Source: Anaerolinea thermolimosa | GTDB lineage: Bacteria > Chloroflexota > Anaerolineae > Anaerolineales > Anaerolineaceae | NCBI RefSeq assembly: GCF_001050195.2 | Contig: NZ_DF967965.1 | Location: forward strand, 1,815,150-1,879,149 | Direction: 5' to 3' | Length of the DNA stretch: 64,000 bases | Part shown: positions 25,423 to 35,398 of the stretch, piece after piece | How positions within the stretch are numbered: the first letter of the stretch is position 1 | How the letters are laid out: every line of letters begins with the position of its first letter | Position numbers and translations under genes: made by a program | The notes under the pieces: generated by a model | What the model saw: the letters and a program-made list of their open reading frames with translations, nothing else | Told to the model about the DNA's origin: nothing | Database searches by the model: none

Positions 25423-25632
25423 ATGAAAACCGTTACCTATCGGATCCCCAACATTAGCTGTAACCACTGCGTTCACACCATCCAGTCTGAAATTTCAGAA
25501 CTGGCGGGCGTTCAATCAGTAGTTGCCAATAAAGACACCCGGCAGGCCACCATTACTTTTGATACCCCCGCTACTGAGGAGCTGATCATCTCAACCCTCA
25601 AAGAGATTAATTACCCACCCGAACTATCCTGA
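25423..25632 (+). CDS. copZ: Copper chaperone, heavy-metal-associated domain
   Basis: A 69-aa single HMA domain with the metal-binding CNHC pair in the first loop. It should carry Cu(I) in the cytoplasm and deliver it to the ATPase encoded downstream. The ATG at 25423 has GGAGG five bases upstream; a longer frame from TTG at 25411 would overlap that ribosome binding site. 42 bases after csoR and in the same operon. Confidence 0.88.
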   Translation: MKTVTYRIPNISCNHCVHTIQSEISELAGVQSVVANKDTRQATITFDTPATEELIISTLKEINYPPELS

Positions 25633-25673
25633 ACGGTAGGCTCCTCCTTTTTGTACCTTTTCGAAGATGCCTG

Positions 25674-25718
25674 TTTTAGGAAAGCCTGAACTGTACACCA
25701 GATCAGGCTTTCCTAAAA
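25674..25718 (+). other. Long hairpin between copZ and copA
   Basis: A perfect 16-bp inverted repeat (TTTTAGGAAAGCCTGA against TCAGGCTTTCCTAAAA) with a 13-base loop, ending 13 bases before the copA ATG. No T tract follows it in the copA direction. It may protect or attenuate the upstream csoR-copZ message and set subunit ratios. Confidence 0.6.
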
Positions 25719-25731
25719 AGGAAGGAAAGCT

Positions 25732-28155
25732 ATGCCTGAGACAAAGCAAGTAACCTTACCCATTACCGGTATGACCTGTGCCAATTGTGTGGCAACCGTT
25801 GAACGAAACCTCAAAAAGGTCAATGGAGTGCAAACCGCCATTGTAAACTTATCTTCTGAGAGAGCCACGGTGGAATTCAATCCCGCCCTGGTTCAACTCA
25901 CTGATCTGATCGGACGGGTTGAACGCGCCGGTTATGGCGTGGCAACCGGAGAAGCGGACTTGCTCATCCGCCGCCTCAGTGACGATAACGATGCGCGTCG
26001 CCTGGAGAAAGTTCTTTCATCTATTGAGGGCGTAATCTCAGCCCAGGTCAATTTAGCCAGCGAACATGCGCGCGTTCGATACATTCCTACGGTGGTAAGT
26101 CAGGCCGACTTACGTAAGGCCATCTCCTCAGCCGGGTTCGAAACCGTTGAGACGGGTAACGAGGTCGATGATGCTGAAGCCCGCGCTCGGCAGGAAGAGA
26201 TGAATCATCAGTGGCGATTGTTGACTATCGGTTTAATCTTCACCATCCCACTGTTCCTTTTCTCTATGGCTCGTGATTTCGGGTTACTGGGGATGTGGGC
26301 TCACGAGCGATGGACTCTCTGGGCCATGCTGGGGCTGGCGGCTCCGGTTCAGTTCATTGTGGGATGGCAATATTACGTTGGGGCTTATAAATCACTGCGG
26401 AATGGTTCGGCAAACATGGATGTCCTGGTCGCCATGGGATCTTCTGCAGCCTTCCTTTACTCTTTGGGTGTAACCTTTGGCTGGCTGCAAGGTCACGTTT
26501 ATTACGAGACCGCTGCAGTCATTATTACCCTGATCCGGCTCGGTAAATTCCTTGAGGCACGCGCAAAGGGTCAAACCAGTGAAGCCATCAAAAAGCTGAT
26601 GGGCCTCCGTGCCCGTACGGCCCGCATCATCCGCAACGGTGCAGAAATTGAAGTGCCCGCGGATGAGGTTCTGGTAGGCGATGTGGTTATCGTCCGCCCG
26701 GGAGAGAAAATTCCTGTGGATGGCGTGGTGATTGAGGGGCATTCCACCGTGGATGAGTCCATGCTCACCGGGGAATCCCTCCCTGTTCCCAAAGGCCCTG
26801 GCGATCCCGTAATCGGTGCCACGCTGAATAAAACCGGCCTGTTCCGCTTTGAGGCCACTCGTGTGGGTAAAGAAACCGCCCTGGCTCAAATCATTCGCCT
26901 GGTAGAAGAAGCTCAGGCCAGCAAAGCGCCCATCCAGAAACTGGCTGACCGCATCAGCGCGGTATTTGTGCCAGCGGTGATCTTCATTGCAATTGCCACC
27001 TTTCTTCTCTGGTATTTTGTAATTCCGGGCCCCACTTCTCCTGACCCCGACTCATTCACCCGTGCCCTCATTCACGCGGTAGCTGTGCTGGTGATTGCCT
27101 GTCCCTGTGCCATGGGGTTAGCCACCCCAACCGCCGTTATGGTCGGCACTGGCAAAGGCGCCGAAATGGGGATTTTGTTTAAAAACAGTGAGGCTCTCGA
27201 ACGCGCGGGCCGAATTACAACCGTGGTTTTTGACAAAACTGGCACCCTCACACGAGGTCAACCCACAGTAACCGATATCGTGACTCTGCCAGACCGGTTT
27301 GACTCAAACGAGCTTCTGAGACTGGCGGCCTCGGTCGAGAAAGGGAGTGAACACCCCCTGGGTGAAGCCATACTGGCAGAAGCCAACGAACTTGGACTAC
27401 CGCTTTCCGACCCGCTGAGATTTCAGGCCGAAGTAGGCCTTGGTGTCACTGCTCAAATCGATGGCAGGCAGGTAACGGTTGGAAATGTTCGCTTAATGCA
27501 AGAAAAAGGGTTTTCCCTCAATGGATTATCCAATGAAGCTCAGCGTTTACAAAAAGAAGCCAAAACCGTGATGGCAGTAGCGATTGATCAGCAAGTGCAA
27601 GGGTTGATCGCCGTTGCCGACGCGTTGAAAGAAGGCTCTTCTGAAACCGTCCAACAACTTCGACAGCTGGGTTTGCATGTGGTGATGATCACCGGAGATA
27701 ACTGGCAAACTGCCCGCGCCATAGCACAAAAGGTTGGAGTCGACGACATCATGGCTGAAGTCCTCCCCGGCGAGAAAGCCGCCGCGGTCAAAAAGTTCCA
27801 GGGAGATCGAGAGGTGGTCGCCATGGTCGGAGATGGAATCAATGATGCCCCCGCTCTCGCTCAAGCTGATGTTGGGATTGCTATTGGCACCGGCACGGAT
27901 GTCGCCATGGCTTCGGCGCCGGTTGTGCTGATCAGTGGTGACCTGCGCGCTGTAATCCGGGCAATCAAACTATCTCGACTTACCCTGCGCACCATTAAGC
28001 AAAATTTGTTCTGGGCGTTTTTCTACAACGTCATTCTGATCCCTGCCGCAGCTGCAGGCTTACTTAACCCGATGCTGGCCGCAGCTGCGATGGCTTTCAG
28101 CAGTGTTTTCGTAGTCACCAACAGCCTCCGCTTAAGGAAGAAGCTCATCTCATAA
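25732..28155 (+). CDS. copA: Cu(I)-exporting P1B-type ATPase CopA
   Basis: An 807-aa membrane ATPase that pumps Cu(I) out of the cytoplasm. The N terminus has one HMA domain with GMTCANC (Cys16, Cys19) and a second HMA-like fold at about 75-140 that lacks the CxxC pair. Transport motifs: TGES in the actuator domain, CPC in the membrane, DKTGT with the phosphorylated Asp, SEHPLG, and GDGINDAPA. Eight membrane helices are expected. Third gene of the csoR module, followed by a strong terminator. Confidence 0.96.
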   Translation: MPETKQVTLPITGMTCANCVATVERNLKKVNGVQTAIVNLSSERATVEFNPALVQLTDLIGRVERAGYGVATGEADLLIRRLSDDNDARRLEKVLSSIEGVISAQVNLASEHARVRYIPTVVSQADLRKAISSAGFETVETGNEVDDAEARARQEEMNHQWRLLTIGLIFTIPLFLFSMARDFGLLGMWAHERWTLWAMLGLAAPVQFIVGWQYYVGAYKSLRNGSANMDVLVAMGSSAAFLYSLGVTFGWLQGHVYYETAAVIITLIRLGKFLEARAKGQTSEAIKKLMGLRARTARIIRNGAEIEVPADEVLVGDVVIVRPGEKIPVDGVVIEGHSTVDESMLTGESLPVPKGPGDPVIGATLNKTGLFRFEATRVGKETALAQIIRLVEEAQASKAPIQKLADRISAVFVPAVIFIAIATFLLWYFVIPGPTSPDPDSFTRALIHAVAVLVIACPCAMGLATPTAVMVGTGKGAEMGILFKNSEALERAGRITTVVFDKTGTLTRGQPTVTDIVTLPDRFDSNELLRLAASVEKGSEHPLGEAILAEANELGLPLSDPLRFQAEVGLGVTAQIDGRQVTVGNVRLMQEKGFSLNGLSNEAQRLQKEAKTVMAVAIDQQVQGLIAVADALKEGSSETVQQLRQLGLHVVMITGDNWQTARAIAQKVGVDDIMAEVLPGEKAAAVKKFQGDREVVAMVGDGINDAPALAQADVGIAIGTGTDVAMASAPVVLISGDLRAVIRAIKLSRLTLRTIKQNLFWAFFYNVILIPAAAAGLLNPMLAAAAMAFSSVFVVTNSLRLRKKLIS

Positions 28156-28171
28156 GGTTATTTTATTAAGT

Positions 28172-28216
28172 AATCCGGCAGGATGGGCAACGAACCTGCC
28201 GGATTCTTTTCTTTTT
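28172..28216 (+). terminator. Terminator of the csoR-copZ-copA operon
   Basis: An 11-bp stem (AATCCGGCAGG / CCTGCCGGATT) with a 12-base loop and a T-rich tail, CTTTTCTTTTT. Confidence 0.88.
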
Positions 28217-28271
28217 ATAGAGTTATAATAAAAAAAGTGAACAATCATTGACATGGAAAGTGAGGAATACC

Positions 28272-28691
28272 ATGTTCAAACGTATCCTTGTCGCTTATGA
28301 TGGTTCAGAATGGTCAAAACGTGCCGCCGAATTGGCCGGGAAGCTTGCCCGTGAACAAAAGGATACCCAGGTATGGGTCGTTTGTGCCATTGGAGCTGTG
28401 CCCACCACCCTGGGACAAACGATCGCTGATCAGTGGATCGCTGAACAAACACTAACAGGAGGGAAACTTCTGGATGAAGCCGTTAATCTTCTGGGAGATG
28501 TTCCAGAAATTCACCGCGAATTACTTTTCGGGCCACCAGCCGAAAGCATCATTGACGTAGCCGAGACACGCTCCTGTGATCTGATCGTGATGGGATCCCG
28601 CGGGGTGGGCGCTCTCACCGGACTTCTCCTGGGAAGCCAGTCTCATAAAGTGATCAGTCTGGCCAAGTGTCCAGTCCTGGTGGTTAAATAA
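28272..28691 (+). CDS. Universal stress protein, UspA family
   Basis: A 139-aa alpha/beta Usp domain. VAYDGSEWS at the N terminus and the C-terminal GSRGVGALTGLLLGSQS fit the ATP-binding type (G-x2-G-x9-GS). Start at ATG 28272 with GAGG upstream; a TATAAT lies at 28224-28229. It follows the copper operon in the same direction but is separated by a terminator, so the link to copper is not shown. Confidence 0.9.
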   Translation: MFKRILVAYDGSEWSKRAAELAGKLAREQKDTQVWVVCAIGAVPTTLGQTIADQWIAEQTLTGGKLLDEAVNLLGDVPEIHRELLFGPPAESIIDVAETRSCDLIVMGSRGVGALTGLLLGSQSHKVISLAKCPVLVVK

Positions 28692-28717
28692 AGCTGTGCG
28701 AAAGCCAGGGTTTACGG

Positions 28718-28723
28718 TATAAT
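28718..28723 (+). promoter_or_regulatory. -10 element of the tRNA-Arg promoter
   Basis: TATAAT ten bases before the first base of the tRNA. No convincing -35 hexamer. Confidence 0.5.
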
Positions 28724-28733
28724 CAGGGCAATT

Positions 28734-28807
28734 GCCCCCGTAGCTCAAGTGGACAGAGCGCCTGACTTCGAATCAGTAGGTTGTGGGTTCGAGTCCCGCC
28801 GGGGGCG
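28734..28807 (+). tRNA. tRNA-Arg (TCG)
   Basis: A 74-base cloverleaf with acceptor GCCCCCG pairing with CGGGGGC, D arm GCTCAAGTGGACAGAGC and T arm GTGGG-TTCGAGT-CCCGC. The anticodon loop CTTCGAA gives anticodon TCG, reading CGA arginine codons. CCA is not encoded. Confidence 0.95.
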
Positions 28808-28843
28808 CTGTTACCGCCGCAGGTACGGGTAAATAACCTGCCC

Positions 28844-28882
28844 TCAGCCTCCATAGTCATAAGACGGAGGCTGAATTTTATT
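28844..28882 (+). terminator. Terminator after tRNA-Arg
   Basis: A 9-bp stem (TCAGCCTCC / GGAGGCTGA) with a 13-base loop, followed by ATTTTATT. The stretch from here to the DoxX gene at 29050 holds AT-rich sequence and a strong ribosome binding site but nothing else I can assign. Confidence 0.7.
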
Positions 28883-29049
28883 ACCTTCGGGCTTCATGAC
28901 AGAATAGGATTTTAACAAATCTTTTAAAATTCCTCTTATAAAATTCTTACAAAATAGATGTAATAGAGATAACGAGGCAAACGGAAGATCACCGGTTCCA
29001 TTTTAGCTTACTCACAATACCTGCCAGGATGGAAAGGAGGTGAGAGGCT

Positions 29050-29571
29050 ATGTTGAACATGGACGTGGGAATCTTCGTTCTTCGGTTGCTGATCGGGTTG
29101 CTCTTTGTGGGCCATGGTGCTCGCAAACTCTTTGGTTGGTTTGGCGGCAAAGGGTTACAAGACACTACCCGGTGGATGGAATCCATGAACTTTAGACCAC
29201 CCCGTTTTTGGGCTGTTATAGCGGGGCTGGGTGAATTTCTGGGAGGGCTCGGTCTAACCCTCGGCTTATACACACCCATCTCTTCGGCTCTAATCATCGG
29301 GGCTTTGCTGATGGCCATCCTCAAGGTTCACTGGTCTCATGGCCTCTGGGCTTCCAATAATGGATTTGAATATCCACTGGTGAACCTGGTGGTCACAGCC
29401 TTCTTAGGTCTGTGGGGGCCAGGGTTGTATGCCCTGGATAGGATCTTCAATCTGAGCTACCCAACGCCAACCACATTTGCTGTTGCGTTGCTGGTAGTGA
29501 TCGCAGGGGTGATCATTGCACTCGCTACCACGGCCCACCAGGCAACCTCAGTTCGGCATCAAACATCATAA
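29050..29571 (+). CDS. DoxX-family membrane protein
   Basis: A 173-aa protein with four predicted membrane helices (about 7-24, 55-75, 80-98, 110-128 and a further hydrophobic C-terminal stretch). VGHGARKLFGWFGG near the N terminus is the DoxX signature. DoxX proteins are membrane components linked to quinone, thiosulfate or thiol redox balance; the role here is not determined. It has a near-ideal ribosome binding site (AAAGGAGGTGA) seven bases before the ATG, suggesting high translation. Confidence 0.85.
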   Translation: MLNMDVGIFVLRLLIGLLFVGHGARKLFGWFGGKGLQDTTRWMESMNFRPPRFWAVIAGLGEFLGGLGLTLGLYTPISSALIIGALLMAILKVHWSHGLWASNNGFEYPLVNLVVTAFLGLWGPGLYALDRIFNLSYPTPTTFAVALLVVIAGVIIALATTAHQATSVRHQTS

Positions 29572-29593
29572 ACGGATGATCTCCCCATTCCTC

Positions 29594-29624
29594 AGCCGGC
29601 TTTATAAAACGCCGGCTTTTTTTA
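29594..29624. terminator. Terminator after DoxX
   Basis: AGCCGGC / GCCGGCT with a 10-base loop and a run of T. It lies between the DoxX gene and the convergent histidine kinase. Confidence 0.82.
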
Positions 29625-29660
29625 TTTCGCACCACTGGTCCCTCAGCGAGGCACTTCTTC

Positions 29661-31076
29661 TCACTTCCCATCATACGGTTGAACGGGAAGGATAAAACGA
29701 ATGATTGTACCCTGCCCCTCTCGAGATTCGGCCCAGACCCGTCCTCCATGGGCTTCTATGATCGCTCGAACGATGGCCAGCCCTAATCCAGATTCACCAG
29801 CCTCGGTATGGCGCGAAGGGTCAGCTCGATAAAAACGCTCAAAGATCCTGGGCAATTCTTCCGCCGGAATCCCTTCTCCGGTATCTGCCACCGCATATTC
29901 CACCCCTTCCGGGGTTGGCCGGGCTGAAAGGGTAATGGTTCCTCCTTCAGGAGTATATCGGAGAGCATTACTGAGCAAGTTGTCCATCACCTGCATTAAC
30001 CGGCCCTCATCCATTCTGACTGACGGAAGGGATGGAGGCAGTTCAACTTTCAGGGTGACTCCCCGTTGCCGGGCATGGTGTTCAAACAATACCGCCGACC
30101 TCTCAAGGAGATGACTCGCCGGGAAGAGCTGCATTTGAAGTGCCAGTTCACCGGCATCCGCTTGAGAGAGGGTACGCAGATCTTCTACCATTTTTTGAAG
30201 GCGTTCAATCTCGCCATAAATTAATGCAAAGCGTTCAGGCGTAGGAGATAACACCCCATCTCGCATGGATTCGATATATCCACCGATCACTGTCAGAGGG
30301 GTACGAAGGTCGTGGGCGATATCAGCGGTCATTTGCCGTCTGCTTTGATTGGCCAGAGAAACAGCCCGGCTCATATGATTGAACGCCTCAGCCAGTTGAC
30401 CGATTTCATCCCTGGAATCGACCCGAACCTCCTGTTCCAGCGCACCGCCAGCGATTCGCCGAGAGGCCTCCATGAGGGCATTGATCGGTTGCACCAGCTT
30501 TCTGCCAAGCCATAACCCGATTATAACTGCCACTATTAGCCCCCCAAACATTGCGAGCAAGATGGCCTGATAGGTGCGGCGGAGGAAAAGAGTCTCTGCC
30601 GGGTTGAAATTGAAAATCCTCCCTGCCAGGAATACATATCCCACCGTACTGCCGTCAATGAGGATAGGCTCTGAATTTTTCAGCACATCATTCGGAAGCT
30701 TCGTGCCGGGAGGAAACCCCGGCTCAACCGAGACAACCACCACCCCATTCTGATCAGCCAGCCCGAACAAACCCCGTCTCTCGCGCTCGAACCCGGGGCG
30801 GCCATCCGGTTCCGGGATTCCTCCATTAGCGGCAGCCGGGGTAGGAGAAGTCAGCCACTGATAACTCCCCCATACCTCTGGAACCTGATCCCAGGAATGG
30901 TTTTCGCGATAATAATTGGCCAGCATCTGAGTAAGCGCATTTCTCTGTTGATCAATGATCAACCGGCTGAGCCGATCAGGACTGCTGGCTCGAATGATTA
31001 AAGCAACCAATCCCGAGGCAGTGAATGCCACAAGAACAAATGCCAGGATGATCTTCCAATAAAGAGAGATCTTCAT
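29661..31076 (-). CDS. Membrane sensor histidine kinase, BaeS-like
   Basis: A 471-aa sensor: membrane helix 7-29, an extracytoplasmic loop of about 135 residues, helix 168-190, a HAMP domain to about 245, the H box IAHDLRTPLT with phospho-acceptor His255, and an HATPase domain with N, G1 (DTGEGI) and G2 (GLGLAI) boxes. It pairs with the response regulator two bases upstream in the same operon. The divergent neighbours are a MacAB-like exporter, so envelope or drug stress is the likely signal. Confidence 0.92.
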   Translation of the reverse strand: MKISLYWKIILAFVLVAFTASGLVALIIRASSPDRLSRLIIDQQRNALTQMLANYYRENHSWDQVPEVWGSYQWLTSPTPAAANGGIPEPDGRPGFERERRGLFGLADQNGVVVVSVEPGFPPGTKLPNDVLKNSEPILIDGSTVGYVFLAGRIFNFNPAETLFLRRTYQAILLAMFGGLIVAVIIGLWLGRKLVQPINALMEASRRIAGGALEQEVRVDSRDEIGQLAEAFNHMSRAVSLANQSRRQMTADIAHDLRTPLTVIGGYIESMRDGVLSPTPERFALIYGEIERLQKMVEDLRTLSQADAGELALQMQLFPASHLLERSAVLFEHHARQRGVTLKVELPPSLPSVRMDEGRLMQVMDNLLSNALRYTPEGGTITLSARPTPEGVEYAVADTGEGIPAEELPRIFERFYRADPSRHTEAGESGLGLAIVRAIIEAHGGRVWAESREGQGTIIRFILPVQPYDGK

Positions 31077-31078
31077 TT

Positions 31079-31765
31079 TTACTCAGGCTTTCGAAAACGA
31101 TACCCAACCCCAAAGACGGTTTCAATCCAGACGGGGTCTGATGGATTGAGCTCGATCTTTTTTCGCAGGTTACGAACATGAATGTTCAACGTGCTGTTGA
31201 TTCCAGCGAATCCACTATCAGAAAGCCTCTCAGCCAGTTCTTCGCGGGTAAATACCCGCCCCGGAGAACGCATCAGGGTGGCCAGCAAATCAAATTCAAG
31301 TGGGGTTAAAGCGACCTCTTGACCTCGAACTTTCACAGTATGTTCACCGGTATCCAGCCACACCTCACCCACATGAAGAATTTCCGTTGGTTCTTTACCC
31401 TCCATGCTCCTGCGCAAAGTCGCCCGAATCCTGGCCGTCAGCTCACGCAAACGAAATGGTTTTACCACATAATCATCCGCCCCCAGGTCCAGACCCAACA
31501 CGGCATCGGTTTCTTCTTCCCGGGCAGTAATAATAATGATGGGCGTCTGACGTTCCTGCCGGTAAACTCGTAAAAACTGGTAACCATCCATTTTAGGCAT
31601 CATGATATCTAACAAAATTAAATCGGGTTCTTCGTGCCGGGCAGTGTAGAGGGCAGTTTGTCCATCAGATGCCGTAATGACCTTAAATCCCTGTTCGGTC
31701 AAATATTCCTGAAGAAGTTGTCTGACGCTGGATTGGTCATCCACTACCAAAATTGTGGCCGTCAT
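31079..31765 (-). CDS. OmpR/PhoB-family response regulator
   Basis: A 228-aa regulator with a receiver domain (Asp9-Asp10, phospho-acceptor Asp53 in LLDIMMPKMDG, Thr and Lys in the usual places) and a C-terminal winged helix with ALTPLEFDLL. First gene of the two-component operon, 195 bases from the divergent HlyD-family gene, so it probably controls both directions. No clear direct-repeat binding site could be seen by eye in the gap. Confidence 0.93.
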   Translation of the reverse strand: MTATILVVDDQSSVRQLLQEYLTEQGFKVITASDGQTALYTARHEEPDLILLDIMMPKMDGYQFLRVYRQERQTPIIIITAREEETDAVLGLDLGADDYVVKPFRLRELTARIRATLRRSMEGKEPTEILHVGEVWLDTGEHTVKVRGQEVALTPLEFDLLATLMRSPGRVFTREELAERLSDSGFAGINSTLNIHVRNLRKKIELNPSDPVWIETVFGVGYRFRKPE

Positions 31766-31960
31766 AATTCTCCTGCTTTTTGAATTTTTCGCACTTAGCG
31801 TATCACAGGCTCATTTAATTTTAGTGTAGAAAGGGTACATTTTTATCGGTTTGTTTTAGAAAACCCCCGCAAAAATTCACTTCCTCTACACAGGAAATAA
31901 ATACCTCTCCTATATGATGAGAACAAATTCTAATCTCTTCATGGGAGGAGTCTGGATACG

Positions 31961-33391
31961 ATGGAAACAAATCATTCGGTTCGTAAAACCCCAAACAGAA
32001 AGTTCATCTGGATTTTCTTGGGTCTGGGGGTCGTCCTCGGATTAGGGGCCATTTTTGTCTTTTGGTACCAGCCTTCCAGACAGGCTGTAGCGGCTACCCC
32101 GACAGCTTACAAAACCACAGTGGTGAGGCGTGGCAACATTATCCTTTCAGCCACCGGCAGTGGTTCCCTGAGCGCCGGGCAGGAGATCAATTTGTCCTTT
32201 CCAGTTTCAGGGAAGGTAGCCAGCATCACCGTGCAGGTAGGTGACAGAGTCTCTGAAGGTCAGGTGCTGGCTGAGCTGGCAGATCAGGCTTCCCTGGAAG
32301 CAGCCGTGTCTTCAGCAAAGGTTGACCTGATGGTTGCCGAGCAGGAGCTTCAGGATCTGCAAGATAACGCACAGGCTGCACTGGCAGCTGCCAGGCAAGA
32401 ATTGGTCAGTGCTCAGGAAGCCTATGACACCGCTAAAAATGAGGCCAAACAAAAGGGATGGAGACGCTGTGATGAAGATACCACCAAAGCATATTTAGGA
32501 TCCTACGAAAAACTGACCGAAAGGTTGGATTGGTATACCAGACAATATGATGGAAACTTCGACCCTGACTATTACCTGAATGTAATTGAACCTCTTAAAA
32601 ACCAGATCAACACGGCTTATGCCAATTACCTCTACTGTAGCACTTATACCGATGCCGAGATTGAGTCGTCCCAGGCAACTCTGGCAGTGGCTGAAGCCAC
32701 TCTCAATCAGGCCAAAGCAAAATTACAGAAACTGGAAGCAAATCAGGGAATCGACCCGGTAGAACTGGCTCAGGCACAAAACAAGGTCGCTACCGCCAAA
32801 CTTGCCCTTGAAACTGCCCAGAAGAACCTGGAAGGGGCCGTACTTCGAGCGCCATTTGCGGGAGTGATCATGGCAGTTAATGGTCAGGCGGGAGACACAG
32901 TTTCTGCCAACAGCACTTTGATTACTTTGGCTGATCTGGCCCACCCGATCGTCAACTTTTCCATCGATGAAACAGACATGGACAAAGTGGTAGTAGGGGG
33001 AACAGCCGAGGTAACCTTTGATGCCATTCCCGATGTAATTTTCAATGGCACAGTATCGCGCCTGAACCCAAGTCTTGAAACCGTAAGCGGCTACCAGGTA
33101 CTGACCGGGGTTATTAAACTCGATCCCGGCGATCATGGAAATCAGCTTCTGGAAGGTCTGAATGCCACCGTAGAAATCATTGCCGGAAAAGCCGAGAATG
33201 TCCTGATCGTCCCCATCGAAGCCCTGCGTGACCTGGGAGATGGTCAATATGCTGTCTTTGTCGTTGGCCAGGATGGTAAACCCCGCTTGAAAACCGTGGA
33301 AATCGGGTTAAAAGATAGCAGTTTTGTGGAAATTAAAAACGGTCTTCAGCAGGGAGAAGTAGTAACCACAGGAAATGTGGAGACGCAATAA
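31961..33391 (+). CDS. Efflux adaptor protein, HlyD/MacA family
   Basis: A 476-aa membrane-anchored adaptor. One N-terminal helix (residues 15-35), a lipoyl-like half (SGKVASITVQVGDRV), a long coiled-coil hairpin from about 110 to 285, the second lipoyl half (LRAPFAGVIMAVNGQAG) and a beta-barrel domain. The coiled coil contains an insert with two Cys. It works with the ABC subunits encoded next, whose gene overlaps its stop codon (TAATG). GGGAGGAG precedes the ATG. Confidence 0.9.
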   Translation: METNHSVRKTPNRKFIWIFLGLGVVLGLGAIFVFWYQPSRQAVAATPTAYKTTVVRRGNIILSATGSGSLSAGQEINLSFPVSGKVASITVQVGDRVSEGQVLAELADQASLEAAVSSAKVDLMVAEQELQDLQDNAQAALAAARQELVSAQEAYDTAKNEAKQKGWRRCDEDTTKAYLGSYEKLTERLDWYTRQYDGNFDPDYYLNVIEPLKNQINTAYANYLYCSTYTDAEIESSQATLAVAEATLNQAKAKLQKLEANQGIDPVELAQAQNKVATAKLALETAQKNLEGAVLRAPFAGVIMAVNGQAGDTVSANSTLITLADLAHPIVNFSIDETDMDKVVVGGTAEVTFDAIPDVIFNGTVSRLNPSLETVSGYQVLTGVIKLDPGDHGNQLLEGLNATVEIIAGKAENVLIVPIEALRDLGDGQYAVFVVGQDGKPRLKTVEIGLKDSSFVEIKNGLQQGEVVTTGNVETQ

Positions 33392-34155
33392 TGGATACCC
33401 CGCTTATCATTCAAACCATCTCATTGAAGAAATTTTACGGTGCAGGAGAGACCCAGGTGATAGCACTGGCCGGAATCGACCTGGAAATTCATCAGGGCGA
33501 ACTGGTAGCCGTCATGGGGCCCAGCGGCTCTGGGAAGAGTACACTTCTGAATATCCTGGCCTGCCTCGACCAGCCCAGTGAGGGTCACTACTATCTCAAT
33601 GGCACCGATGTAAGCTCTTTAAATCGTACCGAGCTGGCTTTCATTCGAAGCAGTAAATTAGGCATGGTATTCCAGTCCTACAATCTTCTCCCACGCCTGA
33701 CCGCCCTCGAAAATGTCATGCTTCCCTTGTTCTACCGCCGCGAGAACCGTTTGTCCCCGGCCCAAAATCGGGAACGTGCCATCGCTGCCCTGGATATTGT
33801 TGGGCTTTCTGGCCGCACTCATCATTATCCCAACCAGTTATCAGGCGGACAGCAACAAAGAGTGGCCATCGCCCGTGCGCTAATCAACAATCCGGTGCTG
33901 ATTCTGGCCGATGAACCGACCGGTAATCTGGATTCGCACGCCTCTGCCGAAATTATGGAGCTCTTCCAACAATTACACGAACAGGGCCGCACTATTCTCA
34001 TTGTCACCCATGAGCACGAAGTAGCCGATCAAACCGAGCGGATTTTAACCCTGCGCGACGGTGCTCTGGTATCCGATCATTCTAATGGGAAATCAAGGAA
34101 GTCGGAGCGTCCTTCATCTCAACCTGCTGTGGAGGTGCCACATGAACTTTCTTGA
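33391..34155 (+). CDS. ABC transporter ATPase, MacB/LolD type
   Basis: A 254-aa nucleotide-binding subunit: Walker A GPSGSGKST, Q loop in FQSYNLLP, signature LSGGQQQR, Walker B LILADEPTGNLDS, switch His in VTHEHEV. The type that pairs with FtsX-fold permeases. Its stop lies inside the permease gene (14-base overlap), showing tight coupling. Confidence 0.93.
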   Translation: MDTPLIIQTISLKKFYGAGETQVIALAGIDLEIHQGELVAVMGPSGSGKSTLLNILACLDQPSEGHYYLNGTDVSSLNRTELAFIRSSKLGMVFQSYNLLPRLTALENVMLPLFYRRENRLSPAQNRERAIAALDIVGLSGRTHHYPNQLSGGQQQRVAIARALINNPVLILADEPTGNLDSHASAEIMELFQQLHEQGRTILIVTHEHEVADQTERILTLRDGALVSDHSNGKSRKSERPSSQPAVEVPHELS

Positions 34156-35377
34156 AATCTTCAAAGAGTCATGGCGGAGTTTAAAAGCTAATAAGCTCCG
34201 TTCATTACTCACCACCCTCGGAGTAATCATCGGGGTGGCTGCGGTCATCGTGATGATCGCCATCAGTGCCGGTACCGAAGCTACCATTGCCGAGTCCATT
34301 TACAGCCTGGGCTCGAATCTGGTGTTCATCTCCTCTTCCTTCAGCCGGGTGGGCCCCAACCAGGGGCCACAGCCTCAGCAGGGCGGTCTGGTATATGACG
34401 ACGTGGCGGCAATCAGAGAGAAAGTGAAAGGGGTCACCGGTGCCACGGTTGACCAGCAGGCCAGTGTCACTGTGCGCTATAACTCCACCACCCTCGATGG
34501 TGTGACTCTCATCGGTACAACCCCCGATTACCCCACAGTCCGCGGTCTTGAAGTTGCTTCAGGACGCTACTTTAATGAGACCGAACTGGAACGTGCTCAA
34601 AAGGTGGCGGTTCTAGGAAAAACCATCGCCCAAAATTTGTTCGGTGAATCAGACCCTATCGGCCAAAGCATCATGGTTAACAAAACTCGACTCACGGTCA
34701 TCGGTGTAATGGCCGAAAAAGGCCTTGTGGGAGGAACCGACTTTGACCAGTTGATTTACACCCCCATCAAGGTAGTCTTTCAAAAATTCACCCCATCTCA
34801 ATTTGCCCGTTTCATGGGTGACCGCGTCAGGCAAATTACAGTTTCGGTAGACCCAAAAGCCAACCTCGATGATGTGGTACAACAGATCAACCTTTTACTT
34901 GCCACCCGCCACGGGGTTACCCTGGACAGCCCGGATTTCTCTATCCGCACCCAGGCAGATATTGTCAAAGCACGCGAAGAAACCACTCAAACCTTTCGAA
35001 ACTTGCTCATCTGGGTGGCCAGTGTTTCGCTGATCGTTGGTGGGATCGGCATCATGAACATCATGCTGGTGAGTGTTTCTGAAAGGACCCGCGAGATTGG
35101 CCTGCGCCAGGCGCTTGGTGCGACCCCCTGGGATATTCATTTACAATTTCTAACCGAGGCGTTAATGCTCAGCCTGGTGGGTGGAGTAATAGGTATGCTT
35201 GCTGGCATTGGCGGCTCCTTCCTCTTTGGAAAACTCAGTGAAATGCGTACGGTCATCGTCCCTTCAGCCATCGGGCTGGCGTTTGGCTCGGCGGCTCTGG
35301 TGGGAATATTTTTCGGTTTCCTTCCCGCCCGGCGTGCTGCTATGCTAGACCCCATTGTTGCCTTACGACACGAATAA
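34142..35377 (+). CDS. ABC transporter permease, MacB/FtsX family
   Basis: A 411-aa permease with one N-terminal helix (residues 20-44), a large extracytoplasmic MacB-type periplasmic-core domain, and three C-terminal helices (about 290-315, 340-365, 375-395). VSERTREIGLRQALGAT is the FtsX-family coupling segment. Start at ATG 34142, which has GGAGG seven bases upstream; longer frames would overlap the ATPase gene more. With the adaptor and ATPase it forms a mechanotransmission-type exporter. Confidence 0.92.
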   Translation: MNFLEIFKESWRSLKANKLRSLLTTLGVIIGVAAVIVMIAISAGTEATIAESIYSLGSNLVFISSSFSRVGPNQGPQPQQGGLVYDDVAAIREKVKGVTGATVDQQASVTVRYNSTTLDGVTLIGTTPDYPTVRGLEVASGRYFNETELERAQKVAVLGKTIAQNLFGESDPIGQSIMVNKTRLTVIGVMAEKGLVGGTDFDQLIYTPIKVVFQKFTPSQFARFMGDRVRQITVSVDPKANLDDVVQQINLLLATRHGVTLDSPDFSIRTQADIVKAREETTQTFRNLLIWVASVSLIVGGIGIMNIMLVSVSERTREIGLRQALGATPWDIHLQFLTEALMLSLVGGVIGMLAGIGGSFLFGKLSEMRTVIVPSAIGLAFGSAALVGIFFGFLPARRAAMLDPIVALRHE

Positions 35378-35398
35378 CCCCAATGAATAAGGATCCCT

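Noticed and set aside
28718-28882. Small RNA instead of a tRNA at 28734
   Set aside because: A full tRNA-Arg cloverleaf with intact arms explains the region; the following hairpin is its terminator.
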